Of a DNA stretch of 64,000 nucleotides, positions 20,139-29,567 are shown one piece after another. Origin of the DNA: Coriobacteriia bacterium (GTDB lineage Bacteria; Actinomycetota; Coriobacteriia; Coriobacteriales; UMGS124); NCBI GenBank assembly GCA_018368455.1, contig JAGZEG010000008.1, positions 1 to 64,000 on the forward strand, given 5' to 3'. The stretch's first letter is position 1; each line of letters begins with the position of its first letter. Both the position numbers and the translations under genes were made by a program. Under the pieces are notes generated by a model. The model was not told where the DNA came from. It saw only the letters and a program-made list of their open reading frames with translations, and searched no databases.

Positions 20139-21332
20139 CTACGCCTCCATTAGCCACTCAAGCGCATTTTGCTGGATGATGCCATCGTGCGACTGGGGAT
20201 CCATGTCATCGAGCGTTAGCAGGAGCTTGGGATGGTTATCGCGAATGGCCGTCAGTGACGCCAGCTCGCGCCCGAGCGTCCCCTCCGTAGCCGCCGTCTC
20301 CGCCACTTGCACATACAGCGGCTCAGGGCCGTTAACCACGAAGTCGACCTCGAGATCACCCACCCGACCGATATACACCTCGCTATAACGCCGTCGAAGC
20401 TCAAGAAAGATCACGTTCTCGAGGATTCGACCCGTGTCGCGCACTTGGTTCGACAGGGCAACACGCCTCATGCCCATATCAACGGCGTAGTACTTCTCCT
20501 GCAGCTTGAGCAAACGCTTTCCTCTGATGTCAAACCGTTTGACGGGATAGAAAACGAAGCTGTTCGCCAAACCGGATAGATACTCCCCCACCGTGTTGGA
20601 AGATATTTTGCTTCCCTGAGCGCAGAGGCAGTCGCTGATCCGTTTGGTAGATACCAGGTTGCCAATAGAGTCGAACAAAAACGTCGTAAGTGCCCCCAGC
20701 GCCAGCGTGTTCGAAATGTTGAGCCGCTGTGCCACATCCTTGAAAAGCACCGTATTAAGAATGCCCTCAAGGTAATCATAGAGTGCCAGGGGATCCTCGC
20801 CAAACTCCACCGTAGCAGGAAATGCCCCCTGAGAGATATAGCGACGGTAGGCGCGCGTCAGGGACAAGCCCTCCCCTATCGCCGAAATGTATTCGGAAAA
20901 TGAGAGAGGCTGCATGGTAATCTCGACGTAGCGTCCGGAGAGCAGCGTGGCGAGCGTCCCACCCAACAGCAGGGCATTCGACCCGGTGATATAGAGGTCG
21001 ATATTACGTCGCGTATACAGGCTATCGACCGCCCGCTGAAACTCAGGGACGTTCTGAACCTCGTCGATGAACACATAGTTCATGACGCCCGGCTGAATCC
21101 GAGAGAGGATCTCGTCGTGCAGCCTGTGGTAATCGAGCAGCGCCTCGTTTTCGAGTCGCTCCAGGTTGATGGTGATAATGCGATCAGGAGAGACACCTTC
21201 GGCCCGCAGCTCATCAGCAAAAAGAGTCAATAGGGTGGATTTGCCACAACGGCGAACGCCTGTCACCACCTTGATGACATCTTTATCCCTCCAGCGGCGT
21301 AGGCGATCAAGATACAAAGGCCTATCTATCAC
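20139..21332 (-). CDS. AAA ATPase with DUF4143 domain
   Basis: A 397-residue protein with an N-terminal ATPase core and C-terminal DUF4143 domain. Walker A is TGVRRCGKST near 24-33, and Walker B is YVFIDEVQNVPEF near 90. The GSNALLL sensor region and the LSFSEYI motif after it are typical of this family. DUF4143 lies from about 195 to 370 with VGDLEVDFVV, a nuclease-like strand. Functions are not settled; many members occur alone and move between genomes. The GTG at 21332 is chosen because GGAGG lies just ahead of it. A TTG 20 codons upstream would place the promoter and operators inside the gene. Codon use looks AT-richer than in neighbouring genes, suggesting acquisition. Confidence 0.88.
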   Translation of the reverse strand: MIDRPLYLDRLRRWRDKDVIKVVTGVRRCGKSTLLTLFADELRAEGVSPDRIITINLERLENEALLDYHRLHDEILSRIQPGVMNYVFIDEVQNVPEFQRAVDSLYTRRNIDLYITGSNALLLGGTLATLLSGRYVEITMQPLSFSEYISAIGEGLSLTRAYRRYISQGAFPATVEFGEDPLALYDYLEGILNTVLFKDVAQRLNISNTLALGALTTFLFDSIGNLVSTKRISDCLCAQGSKISSNTVGEYLSGLANSFVFYPVKRFDIRGKRLLKLQEKYYAVDMGMRRVALSNQVRDTGRILENVIFLELRRRYSEVYIGRVGDLEVDFVVNGPEPLYVQVAETAATEGTLGRELASLTAIRDNHPKLLLTLDDMDPQSHDGIIQQNALEWLMEA

Positions 21333-21347
21333 AAGAGCCTCCAAACC

Positions 21348-21402
21348 TCTCAGTCTATTGAGAATTTTACCTTTTATCCGGAAAGTTCTCAATGGATTGA
21401 GA
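21348..21402 (-). promoter_or_regulatory. Promoter with paired operators for the DUF4143 gene
   Basis: On the minus strand TTGAGA (21387-21392) and TAAAAT (21364-21369) are separated by 17 bp, a good sigma-70 type promoter. Two copies of a palindrome, TCTCAA-N4-TTGAGA (21387-21402, perfect) and TCTCA-N6-TGAGA (21348-21363), are 39 bp apart centre to centre. One covers the -35 box and the other lies just downstream of the -10 box. Together they form 19-bp inverted arms at 21346-21364 and 21386-21404. This layout suggests repression, perhaps with looping. Confidence 0.75.
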
Positions 21403-21449
21403 GGTTTTACCTCGGGCGCATGGGATGCGCACCCGCAGGCCTGCGCCTC

Positions 21450-21893
21450 CTAGTACAGCGGCAGCTCACCGGTGAGGGGCTCCACCTGGTCGGCATAGAG
21501 GGGCTCAAGGGCGAGGCAGGTGTACGTAGGCTCGCCGTGGAACTCGGTGTGACCGGCGTCACGGATGAGTGCCGAGATAAAGCCGAGCTCCTTTGCGCGA
21601 CGGTGCAGATCGAGCAACTCTTCCTCGGAGTCCACGTAGACGCACACTTTGGCCACGCCAGCGTTGAACCAGTCAACGACCGGCGTGGGCTCGACGTCCT
21701 CCGGCTCGTCAACGAAAATCCAGTCGAGCTCCGGTGTCGCGCGCAGCTCGTCGAGCTTGCCGTCGCGCAGCAGCGCCAGCAGCGTAGCCTCGACGCACGC
21801 ATGGCCGGCCTGCGCGGCAATCTTCCCCTTGCGCATCTTGAGGTCGCGGCGCATCACGATCATCTGCTTGGCCTTGTAGTTCCCGTTCGGCAC
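21450..21893 (-). CDS. pth2: Peptidyl-tRNA hydrolase, PTH2 family
   Basis: A 147-residue protein of the archaeal/eukaryotic-type PTH2 family, which frees tRNA from stalled peptidyl-tRNA. The signature MIVMRRDLKMRKGKIAAQAGHA is split here as MIVMRRDLKMRKG (about residues 9-21) and KIAAQAGHACVEA (22-34). The conserved lysine, the GKIAAQ helix and a later AGHTEF/EPTYTCLALEP strand match the fold. The sequence between, with VDWFNAGVAKVCVYVDSEEELL, is also typical. The GTG start at 21893 follows GGGGAGGACACC; upstream in-frame codons look non-coding. PTH2 in bacteria is uncommon but known in actinobacteria. It appears to be a single-gene unit. Confidence 0.88.
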   Translation of the reverse strand: MPNGNYKAKQMIVMRRDLKMRKGKIAAQAGHACVEATLLALLRDGKLDELRATPELDWIFVDEPEDVEPTPVVDWFNAGVAKVCVYVDSEEELLDLHRRAKELGFISALIRDAGHTEFHGEPTYTCLALEPLYADQVEPLTGELPLY

Positions 21894-22003
21894 GGTGTCC
21901 TCCCCTGACGGCTTCTCTCGTTTCTTCACTCGCCCGCAAATTGTAGCCTCCACCCGACGTATCTCCCTGCCGCCGCGCGGTACCCGCGTGGCCAAAGCGC
22001 CAT

Positions 22004-22065
22004 AAAACCGCAGGTCATCCTGTAATCACCCCATTGCGGTGATATCCGGTTCACCCCTGGTTCAC
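22004..22065 (+). promoter_or_regulatory. Regulatory region of the second reductase
   Basis: Three elements lie in the 325-bp gap ahead of the reductase. They are AAAACCGCAGGT at 22004-22015 (also found at two other intergenic sites in the window), an inverted repeat ATCACC-N7-GGTGAT at 22025-22043, and a direct repeat GGTTCAC-N4-GGTTCAC at 22048-22065. The inverted and direct repeats have operator-like spacing and may be sites for the LuxR regulator encoded after the reductase. No clear -35/-10 pair was found. Confidence 0.55.
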
Positions 22066-22218
22066 GACGTTGCGGCGATGGCGGGACACCTCCGACTCGC
22101 CTAGGGTTCGTCTCAGCGTCGGTCACCCGGTGAGCAACAAAACCCGCCGGCGCACCCGCACCGCACGGAACACACGATGTGCCATCGCACATCGTCCGCA
22201 CCCAACCAAGGAGGATCC

Positions 22219-24006
22219 ATGAGCACCGAGAGCATCGATCGCCGCACCCTCATCAAGAACGCGACCCTGACCGGCGCCGGCGCGCTGGCTACCGCTTCGC
22301 TGGCGAGCGCCGCCACCGCCCGCGCCGACGAGGTCGCCGACGTCGCAGCTCCTGCTGCCACACCCGAGCACCGCTGGCAGTCCGAGGCGGCCGCAGCCTG
22401 GCGCACGGCCCCTGAGGCCGTCGCCGAGGACAAGATCACCAACGGCGGTTCGTACGACGTCGTCATCGTGGGTGGCGGCCAAGCTGGCACGTGGTGTGCT
22501 CGCTCCTGCTCGATGAACGGTCTCAAGGTAGCCGTGCTCGAGGCCATGGCGGAAGATGAGTTCCTCTACGTCGGCGGCGAGATCGGCCACGTCAACAGCG
22601 AGTGGGCAATGGCGCACGGTACGGAGAAGATCGACGAGGTCGAGCTCATGAACGAGATCTTCCGACGCAACTCCGGCCGCTCCAACCAGGCCCTCATCCA
22701 CGACTGGGTCTATAACTCGGGCAAGTACCTCGACTGGGCAATCGAGGACCTTGGCGACCCTGACTGGATGGAAGACGGCCACAACGTCCACACGTTTAGC
22801 GAAGATCGCGCAGACGACATGGTCATGGATCCCTCCGGCTATAAGTACTGGTGCTCAACCGCCCTGTTCCGCGCGAAGGACGCCGAGATGGGCGACTGGA
22901 ACTGGGGCAAAAAGATGATGACGCACCAGCGCGAGGCCGCCATCTCCGAGGGCGCCACGTGGCTGTTCGGCACCCAGGGCTGCTACCTGGAGAAGGACGA
23001 CGCCGGCACGGTGTGCGCCGTCATCGTCCAGAACGTCGCCGACGGCAGCTACCAGCGCCTCTCCGCAACGAAGGGCGTCGTGCTCGCAGCCGGTGACTTC
23101 TCCGCCAACGAGGACATGCTGCGCGACATCAACGACGAGTACCGCCACGTCGCCGAAAGCTATGGCGACATCGAGGCGGCCAAGGCTGGCGGCATGCTCA
23201 ACGTGCGCAACGGCGACGGCATCAAGATGGGCGTCTGGGCCGGCGGCCACGTCGAGGTGGGCCCGCGTGCCGGCATGAACACCGGCCAGGTCAGCGCCAG
23301 CGCGCCGTGGGGCCCGGGCTTCCTCGTGCTTAACCAGAACGGCGAGCGCTTCTGCGACGAGTGCGCCGGCGGTGCCGAGGGTGCCGGCTACCTCATCCCC
23401 CGTCAGCCGCGTGGCAGCTACGTCACGATCACCGACGCCAACTGGGAGCAGGTCACACGCCGCATGCCCCCGTGCCACGGCGCCGTCGACATCACGCCGG
23501 GCGTCCTGAACGGCATCGACACGAAGGTCGAGCTCATGAGCGCCGTGAAGCCCGGCGACGCCCCCAACGAGGACGCGAACGTCTACTGCGCCGACACGCT
23601 CGAGGAGCTGCTCGACCTCATCGGCGTCTATGACGAGGAGCAGAAGGCCGCCGCGCTGGCCTCCATCGCGCGCTTCAACGAGATGGCCGCCGCCGGGCGC
23701 GACGACGACTTCGGCATGGACAGCCGCATCCTGCAGGCCATCGAGACCGCGCCGTTCTACGCGGCCATCGGCGCCTCCGACGCGCTGGGCGCGGGCCTGT
23801 GCCAGACGGCCGGCCTCGACATCGACGCCAAGCACCGCGTGCTCGACTCGACGCTCAACCCCATCGCCGGCCTGTACTCCATCGGCAACAACGCCGGCAA
23901 CCGCTACATCGTGCTCTACGCCACGCCCATCGCCGGCATGAGCCTGGGCTTCTGCCTCACCGAGGGCATGAGCCTCGGCAAGCAGCTCGCCGGCGTGACG
24001 GAGTAG
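22219..24006 (+). CDS. Tat-exported FAD-dependent reductase (flavocytochrome c-like)
   Basis: A 595-residue flavoprotein with a Tat signal (DRRTLIKNATLTGAGALA, arginines 8-9, cleavage near ATARA). The FAD-binding GGGQAG is at 85-90 in YDVVIVGGGQAGTWCARS. The C-terminal FAD contact region reads LNPIAGLYSIGNNAGNRY. Unlike the first reductase it has no FMN-binding domain, so electrons must come from another protein. It belongs to the broad fumarate reductase/flavocytochrome c superfamily found in many copies in Coriobacteriia. The substrate is not predictable. Start 22219 follows GGAGGATCC. A membrane LuxR regulator follows on the same strand after 112 bp, a pairing typical of these reductases. 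Confidence 0.9.
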   Translation: MSTESIDRRTLIKNATLTGAGALATASLASAATARADEVADVAAPAATPEHRWQSEAAAAWRTAPEAVAEDKITNGGSYDVVIVGGGQAGTWCARSCSMNGLKVAVLEAMAEDEFLYVGGEIGHVNSEWAMAHGTEKIDEVELMNEIFRRNSGRSNQALIHDWVYNSGKYLDWAIEDLGDPDWMEDGHNVHTFSEDRADDMVMDPSGYKYWCSTALFRAKDAEMGDWNWGKKMMTHQREAAISEGATWLFGTQGCYLEKDDAGTVCAVIVQNVADGSYQRLSATKGVVLAAGDFSANEDMLRDINDEYRHVAESYGDIEAAKAGGMLNVRNGDGIKMGVWAGGHVEVGPRAGMNTGQVSASAPWGPGFLVLNQNGERFCDECAGGAEGAGYLIPRQPRGSYVTITDANWEQVTRRMPPCHGAVDITPGVLNGIDTKVELMSAVKPGDAPNEDANVYCADTLEELLDLIGVYDEEQKAAALASIARFNEMAAAGRDDDFGMDSRILQAIETAPFYAAIGASDALGAGLCQTAGLDIDAKHRVLDSTLNPIAGLYSIGNNAGNRYIVLYATPIAGMSLGFCLTEGMSLGKQLAGVTE

Positions 24007-24118
24007 CCCCCTCGTAGCGCGACCGCCGGGCCCGGCATCCGCATCAGCATCCCCCACGGCGTGCGCCCACCGCACTTGGTCGGCGCACGCCGTGCGCACA
24101 AGCGGCGCGTCGTGCCGT

Positions 24119-25687
24119 ATGATGTCGTCCATGGAAACTCATGCCTCGACACATACGTGTCGACGCGCCTTTTCGCGCTCGCTGCGCAACATGGGATTCG
24201 CCGGGCTCACGGCATGGTCAACCGTGCTGTTCGCCAGCATGGTCCTGCTGCCGCAGCCGCCTGCCGGCGACACGCTCTCCCCCATCCAGCTGGCCAGCAC
24301 CATCGCGACGATGACGTCCTCGCTGTTGCTGGCGCTGACCGCCGGGCGCATCACGTCGCTCGAACGCCACCCGGAGCTCGTCTACCTCGGCGGCATCGTC
24401 GGGGCCGCCGGCACGTGTTGCGTAGCGCTTTCCGGGTCGGGATACCTGGGTGCAGGATGGATCCCCGTCGGCTACGCCCTCGTAGGCCTGGGCACCGGCA
24501 CCGTCACGGGCGCCTGGTGGGAGCGCCTCGTGCGCCTCCCGATCCTTGACGCTGCACTCACGCTGGTCGTCTGCGCATTCGTGGGGTACGCCGCCGGTGT
24601 GTGCGTCAGCGCACTGCCGTTCGCGATCACCGTGCCGTGCGCCTCGCTGCTTCCCATCGCCAGCGCCTTTCTCACGATCATCCACCCGCAGGTCACCGAG
24701 GTCGCCCACGCTGTGACGGGCGCTGTCGAGGCTGACGCACACTCCGCCAAAGAGAATGCCGCTGCGTGGAACGTGAGGGACACCGCCGAGGTCACGTACC
24801 TCCCCACCCCCGCCACGCCGCTGTCGCTTGCACACTGCCTGCATCACGCGCCCTGGCGTCTGTTCGCCGTCGTGTTACTCGTCGGCACAGCCTACGGGCT
24901 CATCCGTGCCACTGGTGTAACCGGCGGCATCGTGACAACGACGACAATCCCGGCCCTGCTCTCTCAAGTCAGCTTGGACATGGCAGCCATACTCACAGCC
25001 GCCATGATCGCCCTGGGTATGAGGCGTGCCAGCACGGCTGCCGCACTCTATCCCATGTTCGTCGCAATCGCCGCAGGCGCCCTGCTCCTGACGGGAGACA
25101 ACCCGACCCTTCAGAGTGTGGCCGCCGCCCTCGGACACCTGGGCAGCTTCATCGTCACAATGCTCGCACTGTTTCTCATCATGGCGCACGTGCGCGCTGG
25201 ACGGATTGCCCCGCTCTTCGGCGTTGGCCTTCTTAAGACCTGCGAGATGCTGGGCATGGCCCTGGGACAGACGTCGGTCGCCCTGTTCGTCGAGCGTAGC
25301 GTGCTGGTGGCGACTGTGCTCGCGTTGCTACTGGCAGCGGCCCTCGTCGTCATGGGCGACCCAGCCGGCTTCTCGGTGGAGCTCGTGACGACGCCCGGTA
25401 TCGACGGAAATGTCGTCGAAACAGCCGCAGTACCCCCTCAGCCTGAAAACAACGCAGGCTCCGACCGCGTCGCCGGCATCGCACGACGCTTCGGCCTCTC
25501 GGCGCGCGAAACCGAGATCCTACAGCTCTGGGGCGCAGGACATACCGGCTCATTCATCGAGCAGGAGTTGGGAATCTCCAAAAACACCGTGAAGACCCAT
25601 CTCAGCCACATCTATGCCAAAACCGGCGTTGCCAACAAGAACGAGCTCCTTCGCCTCGTCGAGGGCGAGGGCGAGCGCGAGCACTAG
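24119..25687 (+). CDS. Membrane LuxR-type regulator
   Basis: A protein of about 520 residues with a large membrane domain followed by a LuxR HTH. About ten to twelve hydrophobic segments fill residues 25-430 (for example LVYLGGIVGAAGTCCVAL, LTLVVCAFVGYAAGVCV, LVATVLALLLAAALVVMG). The HTH at about 455-515 is canonical: LSARETEILQLWGAGHTG, then EQELGISKNTVKTHLSHIY and KTGVANKNELLRLV. The gene lies just downstream of, and in line with, the second Tat reductase and probably controls it in response to a ligand sensed by the membrane domain. The exact start is uncertain: ATGs at 24119, 24122 and 24131 all lack a good ribosome binding site. The gene converges on dnaE with a gap of only 28 bp. Confidence 0.88.
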   Translation: MMSSMETHASTHTCRRAFSRSLRNMGFAGLTAWSTVLFASMVLLPQPPAGDTLSPIQLASTIATMTSSLLLALTAGRITSLERHPELVYLGGIVGAAGTCCVALSGSGYLGAGWIPVGYALVGLGTGTVTGAWWERLVRLPILDAALTLVVCAFVGYAAGVCVSALPFAITVPCASLLPIASAFLTIIHPQVTEVAHAVTGAVEADAHSAKENAAAWNVRDTAEVTYLPTPATPLSLAHCLHHAPWRLFAVVLLVGTAYGLIRATGVTGGIVTTTTIPALLSQVSLDMAAILTAAMIALGMRRASTAAALYPMFVAIAAGALLLTGDNPTLQSVAAALGHLGSFIVTMLALFLIMAHVRAGRIAPLFGVGLLKTCEMLGMALGQTSVALFVERSVLVATVLALLLAAALVVMGDPAGFSVELVTTPGIDGNVVETAAVPPQPENNAGSDRVAGIARRFGLSARETEILQLWGAGHTGSFIEQELGISKNTVKTHLSHIYAKTGVANKNELLRLVEGEGEREH

Positions 25688-25715
25688 GCAAGCGCCCACC
25701 CTCCGAGCATATTCC

Positions 25716-28700
25716 CTACGCCACCACGACGCTACCCTGGCCGTGGAGCGCATCTTGCACCTCGGCGTAGAGTGCGACGTTGCGCGCGTCAATGTGGAGC
25801 GGGATCTCGGCGCGCATCGTGCGTCCCGACTCCTCCTCCACGAGCAGCTCGACGTTGTCGGAACCCGGGTAGCGCCCGAACAGGCGCGACAGGCCTGCGA
25901 TGAAGCTCTGGTTGAGCAGCCTGCTGCCGATGCGGATCTCCATGACACGCGGCCGGTTGTTGGCCTCGGTGAGCACGAGCGGCTCAATCTCCATGACGAT
26001 GATCTGGTTGCCGCGATCGGAGCGCTCGAGGCTGCCGCGAATCTTCACGAACACGTCGCCCGTCGAAATGCCGTTCTCATCAGTCTCGCCATACAGGTAC
26101 CCGCCCTGCTTGCCGAACACCTTCGGGAAGACGACGCACGCCACCTCGCCTTCCATGTCCTCGAGCGTGAACACGGCCATCTGGTCGCCCTTGCCCGTAA
26201 CCTTCTTCTGCACCGCGTTCACCATGCCGGCCCACGAGAACACCTTCTTCTCCGGAACGCGATAGCCGCCGTTGTCGCCCTCCTCCTCGATATCGCCGAT
26301 GCCGAAGTCGCGCTCCTGCGACAGGGCATAGGCAAACGGGCGCAGCGGGTGGTCGGAGACGTAAATGCCCAGGACGGCACGCTCCTCGGCCAGCTTCGTG
26401 TGGTTATCCCACTCCACGTGATCCGACGGGACGCGCGTGCTCACCGAGCCCGTGTCTTCCTCGTCGAGCAGGTCGAACATGGAGAGCTGGCCCGCGGCGC
26501 GATTCTTCTGCTCGCGCTGCGCGGCGTCGATGATGTTGGCCGGGTTGTCCTTTGCCACGAGGAAGCTCAGCTGCTTGCGCGAGTAATCCGTCGAGTCAAA
26601 CGCGCCTGCCTTGATGAGCGACTCGATGACCTTGCGATTGATCTTCGAGAGGTCGATGCGATCCACGAAGTCGAAGATGTCCTGGAACGGGCCATTGGCC
26701 TCGCGTTCCTTGACGATGAGGTCGCTGACGCCCTCGCCCACGCCCTTGATGCCAGCCAGACCAAAGCGCACGCCTTCCTCAACCGGCGTGAACTCGTTGC
26801 CCGACTGGTTGACGTCGGGCAGCAGCACCTGGATGCCGTCGTAGCGGCAGGCGGCGATGTAGTGCGTGATCTTCTCCGTCTTGCCCGTGTAGCTCGTAAG
26901 CACGGCGGCCATGTACTCGTTGGGATAGTGCGCCTTGAGCCACGCCGTCTGCATAACGAGAATGGCATAGCCGGCCGAGTGCGACTTGTTGAACGCGTAG
27001 GAGGCGAACTCGAGAACGTCGTTCCAGATGGTCTGCGCCGTCTCGGCTTTGTAGCCGTTCTTCTTGGCGCCGTTCATCCAGTGGTCGTAGATCGTTTCCT
27101 CGGCGCCGTCGGACCAGTCGAAGATCGTGCTCGTGAGCATGTCGATCTTCTTCTTGGCCACGGGCTTGCGCATGCGCGAGTCAGACTCGCCAGCCGAGAA
27201 GCCGCACATCTTCACGGAGATCTGCATGACCTGCTCCTGGTAGACCATCGTGCCATAGGTCTCGCCCAGGATGTCGTCAAGGCGCGGGTCGTACGAGACG
27301 GCCGGCTCCTTGCCGTTCATGCGGTTGATGTAGCTCGTGACCATGCCCGCGCCCAGAGGTCCGGGGCGGTAGAGGGCGATAAGAGCGACGACGTGCTTAT
27401 ACTCGCGCGGCTTCATGTTCTTGATCGTGGCCGTCATGCCGCCCGACTCGACCTGGAACACGCCAGCCGTATGGCCCGAGCCCATGAGCTCGAAGATTTT
27501 GGGATCGTCGAACGGGATGTCTTCCAGAACGATGTCCTTGCCAGTGGTCATCTTGATGTTGGCCTGGGCCTTCGAGAGCACCGTCAGCGTACGCAAGCCC
27601 AGGAAGTCCATCTTGAGCAGGCCCATGTCCGCAACCGTGTGGCCCTCATACTGCGTGATCTCGACGCCACCCTTGGTGTCGAGCTTCGTGGGCACGTGCT
27701 TGTTGACAGCCTCGGGGGCGATGAGCACGGCGCACGCGTGGACGCCCTCGCCGCGGGTCAGGCCTTCGATTGCCAGAGCCGAGTCGATGACCTGGCGCGA
27801 GTCGGGATCCTCGTTGTACGCCTTCACGAAGTCGGGCGAGTAGAACGCCTTGGCGTCGTCGCCCGTGTCGTTGCCCAGGGCAGCGTTGAGCGTGTTGTGC
27901 TTGTCGGGCGAGCCCGAGATCATCTTGGACAGCTTGTCAGCCAGAGACACGGGGTAGCCCTGGACGCGCGCGGCGTCCTTGATGGCGGCCTTTGCCTTGA
28001 GCACGGAGTACGTAATGACGTGCGTGACCTGATCGGAGCCGTAGCGCTGGCGGACGTAGTCGATGACGTCCAGGCGCCGCTCGTCGTCGAAGTCCATATC
28101 GATATCGGGCATCTCCGTACGCTCGGGCGACAGGAATCGCTCGAACATCAGACCATTGGCCAGCGGGTCGAACGCCGTGATGTCCATGGCGTACGCGACG
28201 ATGGCGCCGGCGGCCGAGCCACGGCCGGGCCCAACGCCGATGCCGTTCTCCTTGGCCCACTTCACGTAGTCGGCCACGATGAGGAAGTACGCGGCGAAGC
28301 CCTTGTCGCAGATGACCTTGTACTCGTACTCGAAGCGCTCCACGACGTCGGGGCGTGCCGTCTTGTAGTCGGCGCCGTAGTGGCGGGCCAGACCGTCCTC
28401 GCAGTCGCGACGGAACTGGCTCTCGTGCGTCTGACCCGGTTCGAGGCCGGGGTACTTAGGCAGCAGGATCTGGCCGAACTTGATCTCGACGCCCGTGCTG
28501 GAGTCGATGACGCCATCGGGGCGAGCGCCGCATTTCTCGGCGATCTCGATGGTGGTATCGCACGCGTCCTGGTAGTCGGCCAGGGCCGCGCGCATCTCCT
28601 CCTCGGTCTTCATGTAGAACTGGTCGTTGGGATAGGGGTTCGTGTGGGGCGGTTGGTCGTTCATCTTCCAGCCGCGGCCGTTGAACACCATGAGCTCCTG

Positions 28701-29399
28701 CGTCGAGGCGTCCTCCTGACGCAGGTAGTGGAAATCGTTCGTCGCGACCGTCTTGATGCCGAGCTCCTTGGCCAGGCTCGCGAGCTCGCGGTCCATGTCG
28801 AGCTCCGTCATGCCCGTGTCCTGGTCGATGACGAAGTTGTTGTGGTTCTGCAACTCGATGTAGAAGTCGTCCGGACCAAAGATGGAACCGAACGTCTTGG
28901 CCCACTCGGCCGCGCGATCGCGCTCGCCCACCTTGAGGCAGCGCGGGATAATGCCTGAGATGCAAGCCGACGTCGCGAGGATGCCCTCGTGGTTGGAACG
29001 CAGGCTGTCGAGCGTCACGCGCGGTTTGTAGTAGAAGCCCGCCGTGGCGGCCTTCGACACGATGTTCATGAGGTTGACGTAGCCCGTGTTGTTCTTGGCC
29101 AGCAGGATGAGGTGGTAGAGGTCGGGCTTCTTCTCGCGCGAGAGCGTGTTGTCGGGCGTGAAGTACACCTCGCAGCCAATGATGGGCTTAATGCCGTACT
29201 CCGGGCCCTTGCGGCCGTTGGGCGAACCCGCCACGATAGCGTCGAGATACCACTCCGCACAGCCGTACATGTACCCGTGGTCCGTGAGCGCGCAGGCAGG
29301 CATGCCCAGCTTCCAGGCGCGCTTGGCCATGTCCTTGAGACGGGTGATGCCGTCGCACATCGAGTATTCGGAATGGCAGTGCAGGTGCACAAACGCCAT
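25716..29399 (-). CDS. dnaE: DNA polymerase III alpha subunit
   Basis: A 1227-residue replicative polymerase catalytic subunit. The PHP domain opens at residue 4 with HLHCHSEYSMCDG. The catalytic aspartates lie in PDIDMDFDDE at about 431-440, after GPGRGSAAGAIVAYAM. The conserved GPLGAGM and YQEQVMQI regions, a helix-hairpin-helix stretch (FGLAGIKGVGEG) and a C-terminal OB-fold with FSWAGMVNAVQKKV follow in the usual order. No intein or break is seen. The ATG at 29399 directly precedes the PHP motif and follows AAGGGGCC; a longer in-frame extension of 52 codons is not conserved-looking. It appears to be monocistronic. Confidence 0.96.
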   Translation of the reverse strand: MAFVHLHCHSEYSMCDGITRLKDMAKRAWKLGMPACALTDHGYMYGCAEWYLDAIVAGSPNGRKGPEYGIKPIIGCEVYFTPDNTLSREKKPDLYHLILLAKNNTGYVNLMNIVSKAATAGFYYKPRVTLDSLRSNHEGILATSACISGIIPRCLKVGERDRAAEWAKTFGSIFGPDDFYIELQNHNNFVIDQDTGMTELDMDRELASLAKELGIKTVATNDFHYLRQEDASTQELMVFNGRGWKMNDQPPHTNPYPNDQFYMKTEEEMRAALADYQDACDTTIEIAEKCGARPDGVIDSSTGVEIKFGQILLPKYPGLEPGQTHESQFRRDCEDGLARHYGADYKTARPDVVERFEYEYKVICDKGFAAYFLIVADYVKWAKENGIGVGPGRGSAAGAIVAYAMDITAFDPLANGLMFERFLSPERTEMPDIDMDFDDERRLDVIDYVRQRYGSDQVTHVITYSVLKAKAAIKDAARVQGYPVSLADKLSKMISGSPDKHNTLNAALGNDTGDDAKAFYSPDFVKAYNEDPDSRQVIDSALAIEGLTRGEGVHACAVLIAPEAVNKHVPTKLDTKGGVEITQYEGHTVADMGLLKMDFLGLRTLTVLSKAQANIKMTTGKDIVLEDIPFDDPKIFELMGSGHTAGVFQVESGGMTATIKNMKPREYKHVVALIALYRPGPLGAGMVTSYINRMNGKEPAVSYDPRLDDILGETYGTMVYQEQVMQISVKMCGFSAGESDSRMRKPVAKKKIDMLTSTIFDWSDGAEETIYDHWMNGAKKNGYKAETAQTIWNDVLEFASYAFNKSHSAGYAILVMQTAWLKAHYPNEYMAAVLTSYTGKTEKITHYIAACRYDGIQVLLPDVNQSGNEFTPVEEGVRFGLAGIKGVGEGVSDLIVKEREANGPFQDIFDFVDRIDLSKINRKVIESLIKAGAFDSTDYSRKQLSFLVAKDNPANIIDAAQREQKNRAAGQLSMFDLLDEEDTGSVSTRVPSDHVEWDNHTKLAEERAVLGIYVSDHPLRPFAYALSQERDFGIGDIEEEGDNGGYRVPEKKVFSWAGMVNAVQKKVTGKGDQMAVFTLEDMEGEVACVVFPKVFGKQGGYLYGETDENGISTGDVFVKIRGSLERSDRGNQIIVMEIEPLVLTEANNRPRVMEIRIGSRLLNQSFIAGLSRLFGRYPGSDNVELLVEEESGRTMRAEIPLHIDARNVALYAEVQDALHGQGSVVVA

Positions 29400-29567
29400 G
29401 TAGCAGGCCCCTTTCCTTCGCCCAATCAGTGAAAGGCAAGCATAGCCCGCATGGCCCCGAAAGTGGTGGCCGCAACATGGACTTCGGCCAATGGCAAACA
29501 TATGTTCGATTCTCTGGGCACAACGACCGCCAGCCAAATAACGACCGGAAGCCACCTTGACGTGCGA

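Noticed and set aside
21333..21392. Upstream TTG start for the DUF4143 ATPase
   Set aside because: The extension would cover the promoter and both operators, while the GTG at 21332 has GGAGG directly upstream.
25614..28958. Long plus-strand open frame opposite dnaE
   Set aside because: It is antisense to an intact dnaE, has no family features and overlaps the end of the LuxR gene.
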